From NCBI GenBank assembly GCA_963842305.1, contig CAWJFW010000005.1, positions 62,001-126,000 of the forward strand: a DNA stretch of 64,000 nt, written 5' to 3'. The notes under the pieces are model-generated. The model did no database searches. It was not told where the DNA came from and saw only the letters and a program-made list of their open reading frames with translations. Source of the stretch: JAIBJN01 sp963842305 (GTDB lineage: Bacteria > Actinomycetota > Thermoleophilia > Gaiellales > Gaiellaceae). Below, one piece after another: positions 1 to 8,909 of this stretch (position 1 is the stretch's first letter; each line of letters starts with the position of its first letter). Position numbers and translations under genes: made by a program.

Positions 1-89
1 CGTGAGACCCCGGACGGCCTCGCTGCGTTCGAGGAGGCTCCATGCTACGAGGAGCTGGTCGAGCGCGAGCGGCGCCGGGAGCGCGTCCG

Positions 90-1739
90 CTAGCGGCCAA
101 GCTGTTCGAGCGCCTCTTCCGCCGTGGCCAGGTTACGGCCGGCGTCGCCTATCCCGAGCTCGAGGGCCAGCTCCTGGACGGCGATCGTGTCCTCGAGGAA
201 AGATCGGGGCGTCTCGGTCGGTTCGACCGTCCGGACGAGGAGAAAGGGGCCGAACGTCCTCGTCTCGAATCCGGGCCCCGGCGTCAGGTCCGGAATCGTC
301 ATCTTCGCCTGGGACTGGTCGACGAAGTCCGAGGCATCGAGCACCCAGACCCCACGGCCGAGAGGCTCGCCGGCATCCTCGAGCGCCTCGATTGCAAGCG
401 CCGGGTCGGCGCGCGGAACGAAGGTCGATCCGACCGGTGCGCCGTGCTCCCAGGCATCGAGGTACGTCGGCTCGTAGCCAAAGAGGACGTCGTCCTCCCG
501 ACCCGTGGTCGCAAGCCACTCGGCGGCGTCGACCCGCGCTTCTGACCGCGCCTCCGGCTCACCGGTGTAGAGCCAGCGCGTTCGATCGAGGCCCCAAGTG
601 ACCTGCGTTGCGAGCAGAAGTCCCAGGATCAGCGCGACCGCTCCGGGGCCGGCACGCCCGAGAACACCCCCGATGCGAAGCACTCCGACGGCGATCGTCA
701 TCGTCGCGAACGGCAGGAGGAAAATGAGGTGCCGGGTCTCGAGCGAGACGCCGGGGCCCGACCCCGCGAGGAGGAGGGCGACCATCGGGACGCCCGCCAC
801 GACGGCGGAGAGAACGGCGGACTCCGACCATGTCCGCACGAGAACAACGATGCCGAGCGCTCCCAGGAGCGCGGCGAAAACGGCGACGGCCGGCCATCCC
901 GCCACGAAGTCGCCGAAGACGTCCCAGAGGTACTCGACGACGTCGAGTGGAGATCCAAGCTCCGAGCTCGATTCGCCAACGCCGACCTCGAACCGCGAGG
1001 CGAGCAATGCGTATGTCCGCCAGAGTGGCGCCGCGAGCACCAGCACAGCTCCGAGCGCCAGAAGTGGAGCACGCAGCGACAGCGGCCGCCGGGCCCGGTA
1101 CACCGCGACGTACACCACTTCTGCCACGAGCACGAGCACGCCGTATGGCTGGGTGGCCAGAAGCGCGAGCGTCCCGGCGACCCAGGCCGCCCAGCGACGC
1201 CCGGTTCCGCGCTCGAGGGCGCGGAGCAGGAGGAGGAGCGATAGGACTGACGTGAACAGGAACAGGCTGTACATCCGGGCGTAGATGCCGTGGTAGATGG
1301 TCGTCCAACTCACGGCGGCGAGCAGTGTCGCCACGAGCGCGGTGCGCCGGTCCGTCAGCCGTGCGACAAGAGCCGCGATGGCTGGCATGCTCGCGACCGC
1401 GAACGCGACCGAGATCAGCCGAAGGCCGGTCAGGCCGGGGTCGACGAGGCCCGCGAGATAGGCGAGCAGATAGTGGAGAGGCGCGCCGCCGCGCTCCCCC
1501 AGGACGGTTCGGAGCATGTCCCCGAGCGATGAGTGGCTCAGGAAGAAGACGAGCGTCTCGTCCTCGTGCGGCGGGAGCGCGTGCAGGCGCAGGAGGAGGA
1601 AGATCGCAAGCCCGCCGGTGATTCCTGCGACCCCGAGCCGGTACGGATCGGCCGCGATCGCGGCGCCGCGACGACCCGGCGAAGGCCCTGGCACTCCCTC
1701 GGTGCGAGTGCCGGAGGCCTCCGTACCCCCTGCTAGCAT
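90..1739 (-). CDS. GT-C type membrane glycosyltransferase (GT39/ArnT-like)
   Basis: A 549-residue polytopic protein, probably transferring a sugar from a polyprenyl-linked donor on the outer face of the membrane. Many hydrophobic segments span about residues 35-380, followed by a soluble C-terminal domain. The first large loop after TM1 has an acidic HEDET motif (about residues 58-62), where GT-C enzymes place their metal/catalytic acidic residue. I chose the ATG at 1739; an in-frame start at 1796 would overlap the divergent fmdB-like gene. Substrate cannot be read from sequence; family-level assignment only. Confidence 0.75.
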   Translation of the reverse strand: MLAGGTEASGTRTEGVPGPSPGRRGAAIAADPYRLGVAGITGGLAIFLLLRLHALPPHEDETLVFFLSHSSLGDMLRTVLGERGGAPLHYLLAYLAGLVDPGLTGLRLISVAFAVASMPAIAALVARLTDRRTALVATLLAAVSWTTIYHGIYARMYSLFLFTSVLSLLLLLRALERGTGRRWAAWVAGTLALLATQPYGVLVLVAEVVYVAVYRARRPLSLRAPLLALGAVLVLAAPLWRTYALLASRFEVGVGESSSELGSPLDVVEYLWDVFGDFVAGWPAVAVFAALLGALGIVVLVRTWSESAVLSAVVAGVPMVALLLAGSGPGVSLETRHLIFLLPFATMTIAVGVLRIGGVLGRAGPGAVALILGLLLATQVTWGLDRTRWLYTGEPEARSEARVDAAEWLATTGREDDVLFGYEPTYLDAWEHGAPVGSTFVPRADPALAIEALEDAGEPLGRGVWVLDASDFVDQSQAKMTIPDLTPGPGFETRTFGPFLLVRTVEPTETPRSFLEDTIAVQELALELGIGDAGRNLATAEEALEQLGR

Positions 1740-1768
1740 CTGGCCAGGCACGGCGCGGCCTGTTGACG

Positions 1769-2077
1769 ATGCCGATTTACGAATATCGCTGCCCAAACGG
1801 CCACATCTTCGAGCTGTTCCAGCGCATGACGGATGCGCCGGCCCAGGTCTGTGAGGTGTGCGGCGAGGGCCCGGTTACGAAGGTGCTCTATCCGGCGGCG
1901 ATCCACTTCAAGGGCTCCGGCTTCTATTCGACCGACTACGGCCGCGGGAACCGGCGGGCCGCCGGGAAGGACGGCGACGGCTCCGGAGACTCGGGCGACT
2001 CCAAGAAGGCCGACAAGCCGGAGTCGAAGCCTTCGGACTCGAAGGCGTCCGACTCGAAAGCCGCCGATTCGTCCTAA
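1769..2077 (+). CDS. FmdB family putative regulatory zinc-ribbon protein
   Basis: A 102-residue protein. The N-terminus (MPIYEYRCPNGHIFELFQ) is the FmdB-family signature, with a zinc ribbon formed by C-P-N-G-H and a later CxxC (CEVC). After the core, the tail from about residue 65 is a low-complexity Ser/Asp/Lys run with repeated SDSKA units, probably disordered. A TTG six bases upstream is an alternative start, but the ATG matches the family. It is divergent from the glycosyltransferase, 29 bases away. Function of the family is poorly known. Confidence 0.85.
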   Translation: MPIYEYRCPNGHIFELFQRMTDAPAQVCEVCGEGPVTKVLYPAAIHFKGSGFYSTDYGRGNRRAAGKDGDGSGDSGDSKKADKPESKPSDSKASDSKAADSS

Positions 2078-2105
2078 CGCGTCCTCGAGCACCGGCTGAC
2101 GCTGC

Positions 2106-3281
2106 TCAGTCGCCCCGGCCGACGCTGCAGCCCGGGCCGAAGGTCTCCGAGCCGGGCCGTGGGCGCTGCGGTGCGACCTTGCCCTCGATCATCGCCACGA
2201 TCCTGGCGTTGTCCTCGTCCCCGATGATGAAGGACTGTCCGTCGATGTCGGCGATCTCGCCGCCCAGCCGGCAACGGAGGAACCCGCTCGACGGGGTGCG
2301 CCGCTTCACCCACCCGAGTTGGAGGAACTGGTTCGCGGAGAGGTCGGTGGCGAGCGGTGCGACGAGGTCGTCCCCGATGAACGGCATGCGCAGGAACGTC
2401 TTGAAGCTCGTGACCTCGTCGGCGATCGCCTCGACGACCGCCTGCTGGCGCTGGCCGCGCGTGAGGTCGTTGTCGGCAGGGTCGAGCTTGTTGACGCGCA
2501 CGCGGGCGTAGATGAGCGCCCTCTCCGCGCTCATGTGCTGCTCTCCCTTCCGGAACTTCCACCCCTTCCATTCGTCGCATTCCGCCTGTGTCTCGTAGGG
2601 GCACTTGAACTTGTCCGTGAGGATCGGCTTCGGGACGTTGATCGTCACCCCGCCGACGGCCCTGATCACCTCCTTGAACCGGAGGAGGCTGACGACGACC
2701 ACGTGGTTGATGGGAATGCCGGTCAGCGCCTGCACCGTCCGGATGGCCAGAGTCGGGCCTCCATATGCATACGCGGCGTTGACCTTGTCGAGGTCACGTC
2801 CTGGGATCTCCACCCGAAGATCTCTCGGGATGGACAGGAGGGCGATCCGGTGCTCGTCGGGGTCGGTCCGCACGAGCATGATCGAGTCGGAACGGAATGG
2901 GCCCTCCCGGCCGCGACCCTCGTCGACTCCGAGGACGAGGATCGTGGAGGGGTTCGTGAGCATCAGTCCGTCCTGCGGTGCGAGGGCGGCATAGGCCCTC
3001 GAGTCGAGGCGCTCGTTCGCCTCCTTCACGCCGCTTCGGAAGGCCAGGTATCCGAGGATTGCCCAGACGGTGAAGGCGAGGACGACGACGAGGATGACGA
3101 CCAGCAGGATCCTGAGCCAACGGCGCTTTTTTCGGCTCCGACTGGGCTTCTGCCGTTTGTAGGCGTCGTTGCCGTCGCCGACGCCGGGGGCCTTGTCCTG
3201 CCCCTTTCTCGACTCGGTCGGAACGGGGCCCTTGACCCGCCCGCCGCGGTACACGCGGTACGGCTTGTTCTTCGACGCCAC
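2106..3281 (-). CDS. LytR-CpsA-Psr (LCP) family glycopolymer transferase
   Basis: 391 residues. A basic cytoplasmic N-terminus (Lys/Arg cluster about 45-55) is followed by one membrane helix at about 56-80 and an extracytoplasmic LCP domain from about 110. Typical LCP elements are visible: ILVLGVD, RSDSIMLV, SIPRDLRV and an NAAYAYGG segment. LCP enzymes transfer undecaprenyl-linked glycopolymers to peptidoglycan; the conserved Arg and Asp residues bind the pyrophosphate lipid. The start is GTG, 29 bases from the divergent ROK kinase gene. The linkage to the glycosyltransferase upstream fits an envelope-polysaccharide role. Confidence 0.93.
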   Translation of the reverse strand: MASKNKPYRVYRGGRVKGPVPTESRKGQDKAPGVGDGNDAYKRQKPSRSRKKRRWLRILLVVILVVVLAFTVWAILGYLAFRSGVKEANERLDSRAYAALAPQDGLMLTNPSTILVLGVDEGRGREGPFRSDSIMLVRTDPDEHRIALLSIPRDLRVEIPGRDLDKVNAAYAYGGPTLAIRTVQALTGIPINHVVVVSLLRFKEVIRAVGGVTINVPKPILTDKFKCPYETQAECDEWKGWKFRKGEQHMSAERALIYARVRVNKLDPADNDLTRGQRQQAVVEAIADEVTSFKTFLRMPFIGDDLVAPLATDLSANQFLQLGWVKRRTPSSGFLRCRLGGEIADIDGQSFIIGDEDNARIVAMIEGKVAPQRPRPGSETFGPGCSVGRGD

Positions 3282-3310
3282 AGCGACCGAGTATCGTAGC
3301 CAGACCCCGA

Positions 3311-4264
3311 ATGAGCGCTCGCCAGGTGATCGCGGTCGACTTGGGCGGGACGAAACTGGCCGCGGGCGTCGTGGATCGAGACGGAACGGTCGTTCGTCGC
3401 GCCGTCGAGCCGACCGATCTTACGGGAGAGGACGCGGTGCTCGCGCAGCTCGAGCGTGTCATCGGCCGCCTCGCCGACGGGGGTTTCGATGCTCTCGGCG
3501 TCGGGATCCCGTCCACGATCGACCAGCGGTCGGGGCGCGCCGTCACCTCCGTGAACATCCCCCTGGCGGGCGTCGACCTCCGCGACCGGCTTCAGGACTC
3601 CTTCGGGGTTCCAGCCCACCTCGAGAACGACGGGAACGCCGCTGCGGTCGCCGAGCACCGGCTCGGCGCGGGCCGTGGTGCCCGGAACGTGGTGATGCTC
3701 ACGCTGGGCACGGGGGTGGGGGGCGGCCTCATCCTCGACGACAGGCTCTATCGCGGCTCCGTAGGCGCGGCCGGCGAGCTCGGCCACATCACCCTGGATC
3801 TCAACGGCCCGCCCTGCCAGGGGGTCTGTCCGGGGAGAGGCCACCTCGAAGCGATGGCGTCCGGCCAGGCGGCCGACCGGCTCGCCGATCGCGCGGCAGC
3901 AGAGCGACCCCACGGAGATCTCGGCCGCGCAGCCGCGGCGGGGCGCGACGTCAACCCCCGCCTGCTGGTGGAGCTCGCTGCGGCCGGCCCCGGCGACGCC
4001 CGCGACGTGCTCGAGCACGTCGGCTTTCACCTTGGTGTCGGGATCTCCGACCTGTTGAACGTTTTCAACCCCGAGGTCGTCGTCGTCGGCGGTGGCCTCG
4101 GCGAGGCAGGTGAGCTCCTGCTCGCGCCGGCTCGTAAGGTCGTAGCCGAGCGCACCCTCCTTCCCTCGCGCGACGTGGTCAGGATCGTCGAGGCGGAGCT
4201 CGGGCCGGATGCAGGGCTCGTCGGTGCGGCGCTCGTCGCCTTCGACGCGCTCGACGAGGGCTAA
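3311..4264 (+). CDS. ROK family sugar kinase (glucokinase-like)
   Basis: 317 residues with the ROK layout: N-terminal phosphate-binding loop VDLGGTKLAAGV (about 9-20), catalytic ENDGNAAAVAE (105-115, Asp107 as presumed base), a second ATP loop LGTGVGGGLI and the GELGH motif. The ROK zinc motif reads C169-x3-C173-x4-H178-L-E, with His where the third Cys normally sits. Likely phosphorylates glucose or a related hexose in the cytoplasm. It runs five bases ahead of rsmI, probably co-transcribed. Confidence 0.88.
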   Translation: MSARQVIAVDLGGTKLAAGVVDRDGTVVRRAVEPTDLTGEDAVLAQLERVIGRLADGGFDALGVGIPSTIDQRSGRAVTSVNIPLAGVDLRDRLQDSFGVPAHLENDGNAAAVAEHRLGAGRGARNVVMLTLGTGVGGGLILDDRLYRGSVGAAGELGHITLDLNGPPCQGVCPGRGHLEAMASGQAADRLADRAAAERPHGDLGRAAAAGRDVNPRLLVELAAAGPGDARDVLEHVGFHLGVGISDLLNVFNPEVVVVGGGLGEAGELLLAPARKVVAERTLLPSRDVVRIVEAELGPDAGLVGAALVAFDALDEG

Positions 4265-4269
4265 CGTCG

Positions 4270-5079
4270 ATGCCGCTCGTGGTCTGCCCGACGCCGATCG
4301 GCAACCTCGAGGACATCACGCTGCGGGCGCTGCGCGAGCTCGGCGAAGCGGATGTCGTCCTCTGTGAGGACACGCGGCGCACGCGGGTCCTTCTCGACCG
4401 TCACGGGGTCCGCGCGCGGCTGGTCTCTTTCCACCGCCACAACGAGGCTCGCCGTACCGCCGAGATCCTCCCCCGGCTCGAAGGAGGCGAGCGGGTCGTG
4501 CTGGCCAGCGACGCGGGCCTCCCCGGCCTCAACGACCCGGGCGCGAAGCTCGTCGCTGCGGCGCTGGACCGCGGACTCGAGGTGACGGTGCTTCCAGGCC
4601 CGTCCGCGGTCGAGACAGCGCTCGTCGCCAGCGGTCTCGTGGGCGAGCGCTACGCGTTCCTCGGCTTCTTCCCGCGGACGTCAGCCGGGCTCGAGGGCCT
4701 CTGGCAGGAGCTGCGCGGCTGGCGTTGGCCCGCGGTCGCATTCGAGTCTCCACGCCGACTTCCCGCGACCCTCGCAAGCCTGGCCGACGTCCATCCGGAA
4801 CGGTCCGTCGCGGTCTGCCGCGAACTCACGAAGCGGTTCGAGGAAGTGGCTCGCGGTAGCTCGCGGGAGCTGGCGGAGAGATTCAAGACGGCGCCAAAGG
4901 GTGAGATCACCGTCGTCGTCGGCGCCGACATCAGGGGGGAGGATCGTGTCGAAGACGAGCGGGCGCTCGAGGCCGTCTCCCTGCTGGTCGCGGCCGGGAC
5001 GCCTCGCCGGGTCGCGGCCGACGTCGTGGCACGCCTGAGCGGCGTCTCGAAGAACACGCTCTATCGCCGATCGCTCTAG
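4270..5079 (+). CDS. rsmI: 16S rRNA (cytidine(1402)-2'-O)-methyltransferase RsmI
   Basis: 269 residues, tetrapyrrole-methylase fold. Diagnostic segments: N-terminal VVCPTPIGNLEDITLRAL, CEDTRRTRVLL, SFHRHNE, ASDAGLPGLNDPG and VLPGPSAVETAL. RsmI uses SAM to 2'-O-methylate C1402 in the ribosomal decoding centre. The C-terminal 40 residues form a small helix-turn-helix-like tail (SGVSKNTLYRRSL) seen in many homologues. The gene sits upstream of abrB and metG, as yabC does in Bacillus. Confidence 0.95.
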   Translation: MPLVVCPTPIGNLEDITLRALRELGEADVVLCEDTRRTRVLLDRHGVRARLVSFHRHNEARRTAEILPRLEGGERVVLASDAGLPGLNDPGAKLVAAALDRGLEVTVLPGPSAVETALVASGLVGERYAFLGFFPRTSAGLEGLWQELRGWRWPAVAFESPRRLPATLASLADVHPERSVAVCRELTKRFEEVARGSSRELAERFKTAPKGEITVVVGADIRGEDRVEDERALEAVSLLVAAGTPRRVAADVVARLSGVSKNTLYRRSL

Positions 5080-5104
5080 TCTCGGCACCTGGCCGTCGCC
5101 ACAA

Positions 5105-5133
5105 TTGACAACGTCCGCCGGTCTTGCTACGGT
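5105..5133 (+). promoter_or_regulatory. Candidate sigma-70-like promoter for the M23 gene
   Basis: TTGACA (5105-5110), 17-base spacer, TACGGT (5128-5133), ending 35 bases before the M23 start. A second TTGACA lies at 5141-5146 inside an imperfect palindrome (GTTGACATAATGGACAAC) directly ahead of a strong AGGAGG ribosome site. The local A/T richness stands out from the surrounding sequence. The -10 element is a weak match. Confidence 0.45.
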
Positions 5134-5168
5134 GACGTCGTTGACATAATGGACAACAGGAGGCAGGA

Positions 5169-6311
5169 ATGAACCGGCTGATCGCCCTGCTTCCGGTCCT
5201 GATCGCGTTCCAGGCAGGCGCGCCGCCCGCACTCGCCTGGACCTGGCCCGCCGACGGGCCGGTGCTACGACCATTCACGTTCGGAGACGATCCCTACGCT
5301 GCTGGGCAGCATCGGGGCATCGACGTCGCCGCCGAGCCCGGGTCGCTTGTACGCTCGCCCGCAAGCGGGGTCGTCAGCTTCGCAGGCTCCGTGCCCGGAG
5401 GCGGCCGGACCGTCACCGTGGAAACCGCGGACGGCTACTCCGTGACCCTGGTTCACCTCGGAACGATCGCAGTCGTGCGGCAGGAAGCTCTTGCCGAGGG
5501 GGCGCCGGTCGGCACGATCGGGCCGACCGGTGACGCGGAGCACGACGCGTCCTACGTCCACCTCGGCACCAGGCTCACGTCGGACGCCCAGGGGTACGTC
5601 GATCCGCTCGGACTCCTCCCGGGCGGTCACGCCGTCCCGCCGGCGCCGCCGGCCCCGCCTGCCGAGCAGGTTCCGGCCGTTCCCCCTGCGGGATCCCCGG
5701 ACGCGCCCGCGCCCGCGCCCCAGGTGCCGGCCCCTACGCCGGAGGTACCCGCGCCGGCGCCCCACGCGCCCGCTCCACAGGCTCCGGCTCCCGATCCTAA
5801 CGTGCCCGCTCCGGTGCCCGAAGCACCCGGCTCGGTTGGTCACACACCCTCCCACGGCGACCTCGGACATCGCGCAGTGGCGACGGTTCCCGCCCCGAGC
5901 CCGGTCCGCGCTGGGAACAGCCGAGTGGCGGGTGAGTCGATGTCCCCCGCTCGCCGAGGCGGCGCGGACGAAACGCCGCTCGTAGACACGGGGCTCTGGC
6001 GATCGACGACGCGCGTGCCGGGGTCATTCGAGCCTTCGCCCCCGCCCTCCGCCGGAGAGCGGAGCAGGGACCCGGACCCGAAAGGAGCCTCGGAGGGCGG
6101 GCTGGCGTGGGCGCCGCCTCGCCCTGGGTCTGGTCGCCGTTGCCGTTGCGACCGCGCTCTCCCTCGTCGCGGGGCTAGCTGTTCGTCGCCGCCAGCTCGT
6201 TCACGCAGTCATGGCAGACGGCCTGGCCCCTGTGCTCGAGCACGGCGCCCGTCGACCCGCAGAAGACGCAGGCGCTCCGAGGCCGGGTCAGCAGGATCGT
6301 CTGGTTCTTGA
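5169..6311 (+). CDS. Secreted M23/LytM-fold peptidase-like protein with Pro-rich stalk
   Basis: 380 residues as read. A signal peptide (about 1-23, cleavage after ALA) leads into an M23 domain (about 30-155) with HRGIDVA, the usual HxxxD zinc half-site. The second half-site reads VHLGTRL, so the canonical HxH is reduced to H-x-G and catalytic activity is uncertain. Residues about 160-225 are a Pro-Ala repeat stalk. A strong AGGAGG site precedes the ATG. The last 100 residues are suspect: the +1 frame at 6112-6190 encodes a membrane helix flanked by arginines, and the reading frame runs antisense into the AbrB gene. A frameshift near 5990-6110 is likely. Confidence 0.75.
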   Translation: MNRLIALLPVLIAFQAGAPPALAWTWPADGPVLRPFTFGDDPYAAGQHRGIDVAAEPGSLVRSPASGVVSFAGSVPGGGRTVTVETADGYSVTLVHLGTIAVVRQEALAEGAPVGTIGPTGDAEHDASYVHLGTRLTSDAQGYVDPLGLLPGGHAVPPAPPAPPAEQVPAVPPAGSPDAPAPAPQVPAPTPEVPAPAPHAPAPQAPAPDPNVPAPVPEAPGSVGHTPSHGDLGHRAVATVPAPSPVRAGNSRVAGESMSPARRGGADETPLVDTGLWRSTTRVPGSFEPSPPPSAGERSRDPDPKGASEGGLAWAPPRPGSGRRCRCDRALPRRGASCSSPPARSRSHGRRPGPCARARRPSTRRRRRRSEAGSAGSSGS

Positions 6312-6456
6312 CCGAGATCTCGAGGGCGTCTCGCTCGGTGAGCCCGAACCGTTTCCGGATCTCGATCGGGATGACGATGCGGCCGAGCTCGTCGAGATGG
6401 CGAATGATCCCTGTCGTCGTCTTCCCGCCGCGGGTGCGCCTACTACGCGTGTCCAT
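6175..6456 (-). CDS. AbrB/SpoVT family transition-state-like regulator with zinc ribbon
   Basis: 93 residues. The N-terminal swapped-hairpin AbrB domain is clear: GIIRHLDELGRIVIPIEIRK, RFGLTERDALEI. The C-terminus carries CVFC...CHDC, a CxxC-x16-CxxC zinc ribbon also found in clostridial AbrB proteins. Such proteins bind DNA as multimers and regulate many genes. Placed between rsmI/M23 and the divergent metG, as abrB is in Bacillus. Its 3' end overlaps the C-terminal codons of the convergent M23 frame. Targets unknown. Confidence 0.9.
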   Translation of the reverse strand: MDTRSRRTRGGKTTTGIIRHLDELGRIVIPIEIRKRFGLTERDALEISVKNQTILLTRPRSACVFCGSTGAVLEHRGQAVCHDCVNELAATNS

Positions 6457-6609
6457 CGGGTACGTGCTCGCCCTCCCTCACGTTGTCGAAGAGCCGAGAC
6501 GATCTCGGCGCGGTGAACTCGATGTGAGCCTACGACCTCTCAGTTCCCGTCTTCGCCGCGTTGAAACCGCCGTCCGGACGCTGGAATCGCGGCCGTATCA
6601 TGGGCGCCG

Positions 6610-8130
6610 ATGCGCTTCTACGCGACGACCCCCATCTATTACGTCAACTCCACGCCCCACATCGGGCACGCCTACACGACGATCGCCGCGGACATCCTCG
6701 TCCGCCACCGGCGTCAGCGGGGCGACGAGACGTTCTTCCTCACCGGCACGGACGAGCACGGTTCCAACATCCCGCGGGTGGCCGAGGAGGCGGGGCTCGA
6801 GCTCAACGAGTTTGTCGACCGGAACGCGGCCGCGTTCCAGGAGATGACCGTTCGCGTCAACGCCTCCAACGACTTCTTCGTCCGGACGACCGACGACCGG
6901 CACAAGGCGCTCGTCCAGGAGTTCCTGCAGCGAATATACGACCGCGGCGACATCTTCGAGGACGTGTACGCCGGTCTGTACTGCACCCGGTGCGAGGCCT
7001 TCTACACCGAGGCCGAGCTCGTTGACGGGCTGTGTCCGCAGCACGGAATCCCTCCGGAGTACGTCGAGGAGAAGAACTACTTCTTTCGTCTGTCCGCCTA
7101 TCAGGAGCCGCTGTTGCGGCTGTACGACGAGCGCCCTGACATCGTGCTCCCGCCCTTCCGGTACAACGAGGCCCGAAGTTTCGTCGAGCGCGGTCTCGAT
7201 GACATCAGCGTCAGCCGTGCATCGCAGCGCTGGGGTGTTCCGGTGCCCTGGGACACCTCTCAGGTCGTCTACGTGTGGGTGGACGCGCTCATCAACTACT
7301 GGAGCGCGCTCGGCTTCGCTCGGCCGGGCGAGGACCTCAGGCCCCGTTTCTGGCCCGAGGTCCGGCATCTCCTCGCCAAGGACATCCTCAAGTTCCACTG
7401 CGTGATCTGGCCGGCGCTTTTGCTGGCGGCAGGTCTCGACGTGCCGAAGCAGCTGTTCGTTCACGGGTATCTGCTGATGGACGAGCGCAAGATGTCGAAG
7501 TCGCTTGGCAACGTGATCGACCCGCTCGACCTCGTCGACGTCTACGGCGTGGACCCGCTCCGCTTCTACCTCTTCCGCGTGGCGACGTTCGGTCAGGACG
7601 GGAGCATCTCGATCGAGGGTCTTCACGAGCGCTACGAGCGAGAGCTCGGTAACGACCTGGGCAACCTCCTCTCCCGGACGACGGCGATGATCTATCGATA
7701 TCGGGACGGGGCGTTACGGCGAACGGGAGTCTCGGACGATCTGGCCGCAGAGCTCGACCGGACTCGCGAGGGAGTGGCGTCGCGGCTCGACGAGTTCGAT
7801 CTGACCGGCGGGCTCGAGCTCGTCTGGGAGCTCGTGCGAACGCTCAATCGCCGCGTCGAGCAGGTCGCCCCCTGGGAGCTCGCGAAGGACGATGCGCGTG
7901 CGGACGATCTCGACCGCGCTCTCTACGAGCTTGCGGACGGGCTGCGAGTCGTCGCCGTCGCGCTCGCCGCGTTCGTCCCCGAAACTGCCGAGCGGATCCT
8001 CTCTGCGCTCCGCCAGCCTCTGGAGCTCGGGTGGGATCGGGTTGCCGCCGGGGGCACACTCGCCGCCGACGACATCGAGCCGGCCTCGCCGCTTTTCCCG
8101 CGCGTGGACGAGCCGACGGCGGCGGCCTAG
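6610..8130 (+). CDS. metG: Methionyl-tRNA synthetase
   Basis: 506 residues. Class I synthetase charging tRNA-Met. HIGH-box is PHIGH at residues 16-20; the KMSKS loop is residues 294-298. The connective-peptide knuckle has CTRC then CPQH, so one zinc with a His as last ligand. The C-terminal dimerisation/tRNA-binding (EMAP-II-like) domain of longer MetRS is absent, matching the short actinobacterial form. Heads a run with tatD, rsmA and ispE, all on the plus strand. Confidence 0.97.
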   Translation: MRFYATTPIYYVNSTPHIGHAYTTIAADILVRHRRQRGDETFFLTGTDEHGSNIPRVAEEAGLELNEFVDRNAAAFQEMTVRVNASNDFFVRTTDDRHKALVQEFLQRIYDRGDIFEDVYAGLYCTRCEAFYTEAELVDGLCPQHGIPPEYVEEKNYFFRLSAYQEPLLRLYDERPDIVLPPFRYNEARSFVERGLDDISVSRASQRWGVPVPWDTSQVVYVWVDALINYWSALGFARPGEDLRPRFWPEVRHLLAKDILKFHCVIWPALLLAAGLDVPKQLFVHGYLLMDERKMSKSLGNVIDPLDLVDVYGVDPLRFYLFRVATFGQDGSISIEGLHERYERELGNDLGNLLSRTTAMIYRYRDGALRRTGVSDDLAAELDRTREGVASRLDEFDLTGGLELVWELVRTLNRRVEQVAPWELAKDDARADDLDRALYELADGLRVVAVALAAFVPETAERILSALRQPLELGWDRVAAGGTLAADDIEPASPLFPRVDEPTAAA

Positions 8131-8159
8131 CGCCGTCGCGGAGGGCTCGGCTCGGAGCC

Positions 8160-8909
8160 ATGATCGACACGCACGCTCATCTCGACGCCCTCGAGGACAC
8201 GGGCGCGGCTCTCGCGCGGGCGCGCGAGGCCGGAGTGACTCGCGTGATCTCGGTGGGTACCAGCATCCCGTCTGCGCGGGCGGTTCTTGCCCTGTGCGAC
8301 GCGGAAGAGGGGGTCTATGCCGCTCTCGGTCTCCATCCGCACGAGTCAGGTGCGGTCGGAGATCGTGAGCTCGGGGAGCTCCGTGAGCTTGTCGCCCACC
8401 CGAAGGTAGTCGCGGTCGGCGAGACCGGTCTCGACTACTACCGCGAGTTCGCACGTCGGGATCGGCAGGCGTGGGCGTTCCGTGCGCAGGCGGAGCTCGC
8501 CGCCGAGGTGGCCAAACCGCTCGTCATTCACACACGTGCCGCCGACGACGACACCCTCGCCGCGCTGCATGCGGTTCCGGAGAGCGTGCCGATCGTGCTC
8601 CATTGCTTCTCGTCGTCCGCGCTTCTCGAGCCGGCCCTCGAGCACGGCTGGTACGTCTCGTTCGCTGGCAACGTGACGTATCCGAAGGCGCCCGAGCTGC
8701 GCTGGTCCGCGGCGCGCGTCCCCGCCGAGCGCCTGCTCGCGGAGACGGACTCCCCCTATCTCGCTCCTCAGCCGGTGCGCGGCCGTCGGAACGAGCCTGG
8801 CTTCGTCGTCCACACGGTCGCTGCGTTGGCGGACGCCCGCGGCGAGGACGCGGACCTCCTCGGACAGCAGATCGAAGAGAACGCGGTCGCCCTCTTCTCC
8901 CTGTCGTGA
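8160..8909 (+). CDS. tatD: TatD family metal-dependent hydrolase
   Basis: 249 residues, TIM-barrel DNase/hydrolase. Metal ligands are visible in order: DTHAHLD (residues 3-9), GETGLDYY with the bridging Glu, VIHTRAADDD, LHCFSSS and ETDSPYLAP. TatD proteins are 3'-5' nucleases linked to DNA repair and RNA quality control. The ATG at 8160 gives the family N-terminus MIDTHAHLD. It overlaps rsmA by four bases (GTGA). The Bacillus homologue yabD holds the same place after metS. Confidence 0.95.
   Translation: MIDTHAHLDALEDTGAALARAREAGVTRVISVGTSIPSARAVLALCDAEEGVYAALGLHPHESGAVGDRELGELRELVAHPKVVAVGETGLDYYREFARRDRQAWAFRAQAELAAEVAKPLVIHTRAADDDTLAALHAVPESVPIVLHCFSSSALLEPALEHGWYVSFAGNVTYPKAPELRWSAARVPAERLLAETDSPYLAPQPVRGRRNEPGFVVHTVAALADARGEDADLLGQQIEENAVALFSLS

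Noticed and set aside
1..132. Minus-strand frame giving ALPAPLALDQLLVAWSLLER, which looks coding.
   Set aside because: No ATG, GTG or TTG in the frame between its upstream stop (133) and the window edge, and it overlaps the end of the glycosyltransferase. Too little to call a gene.
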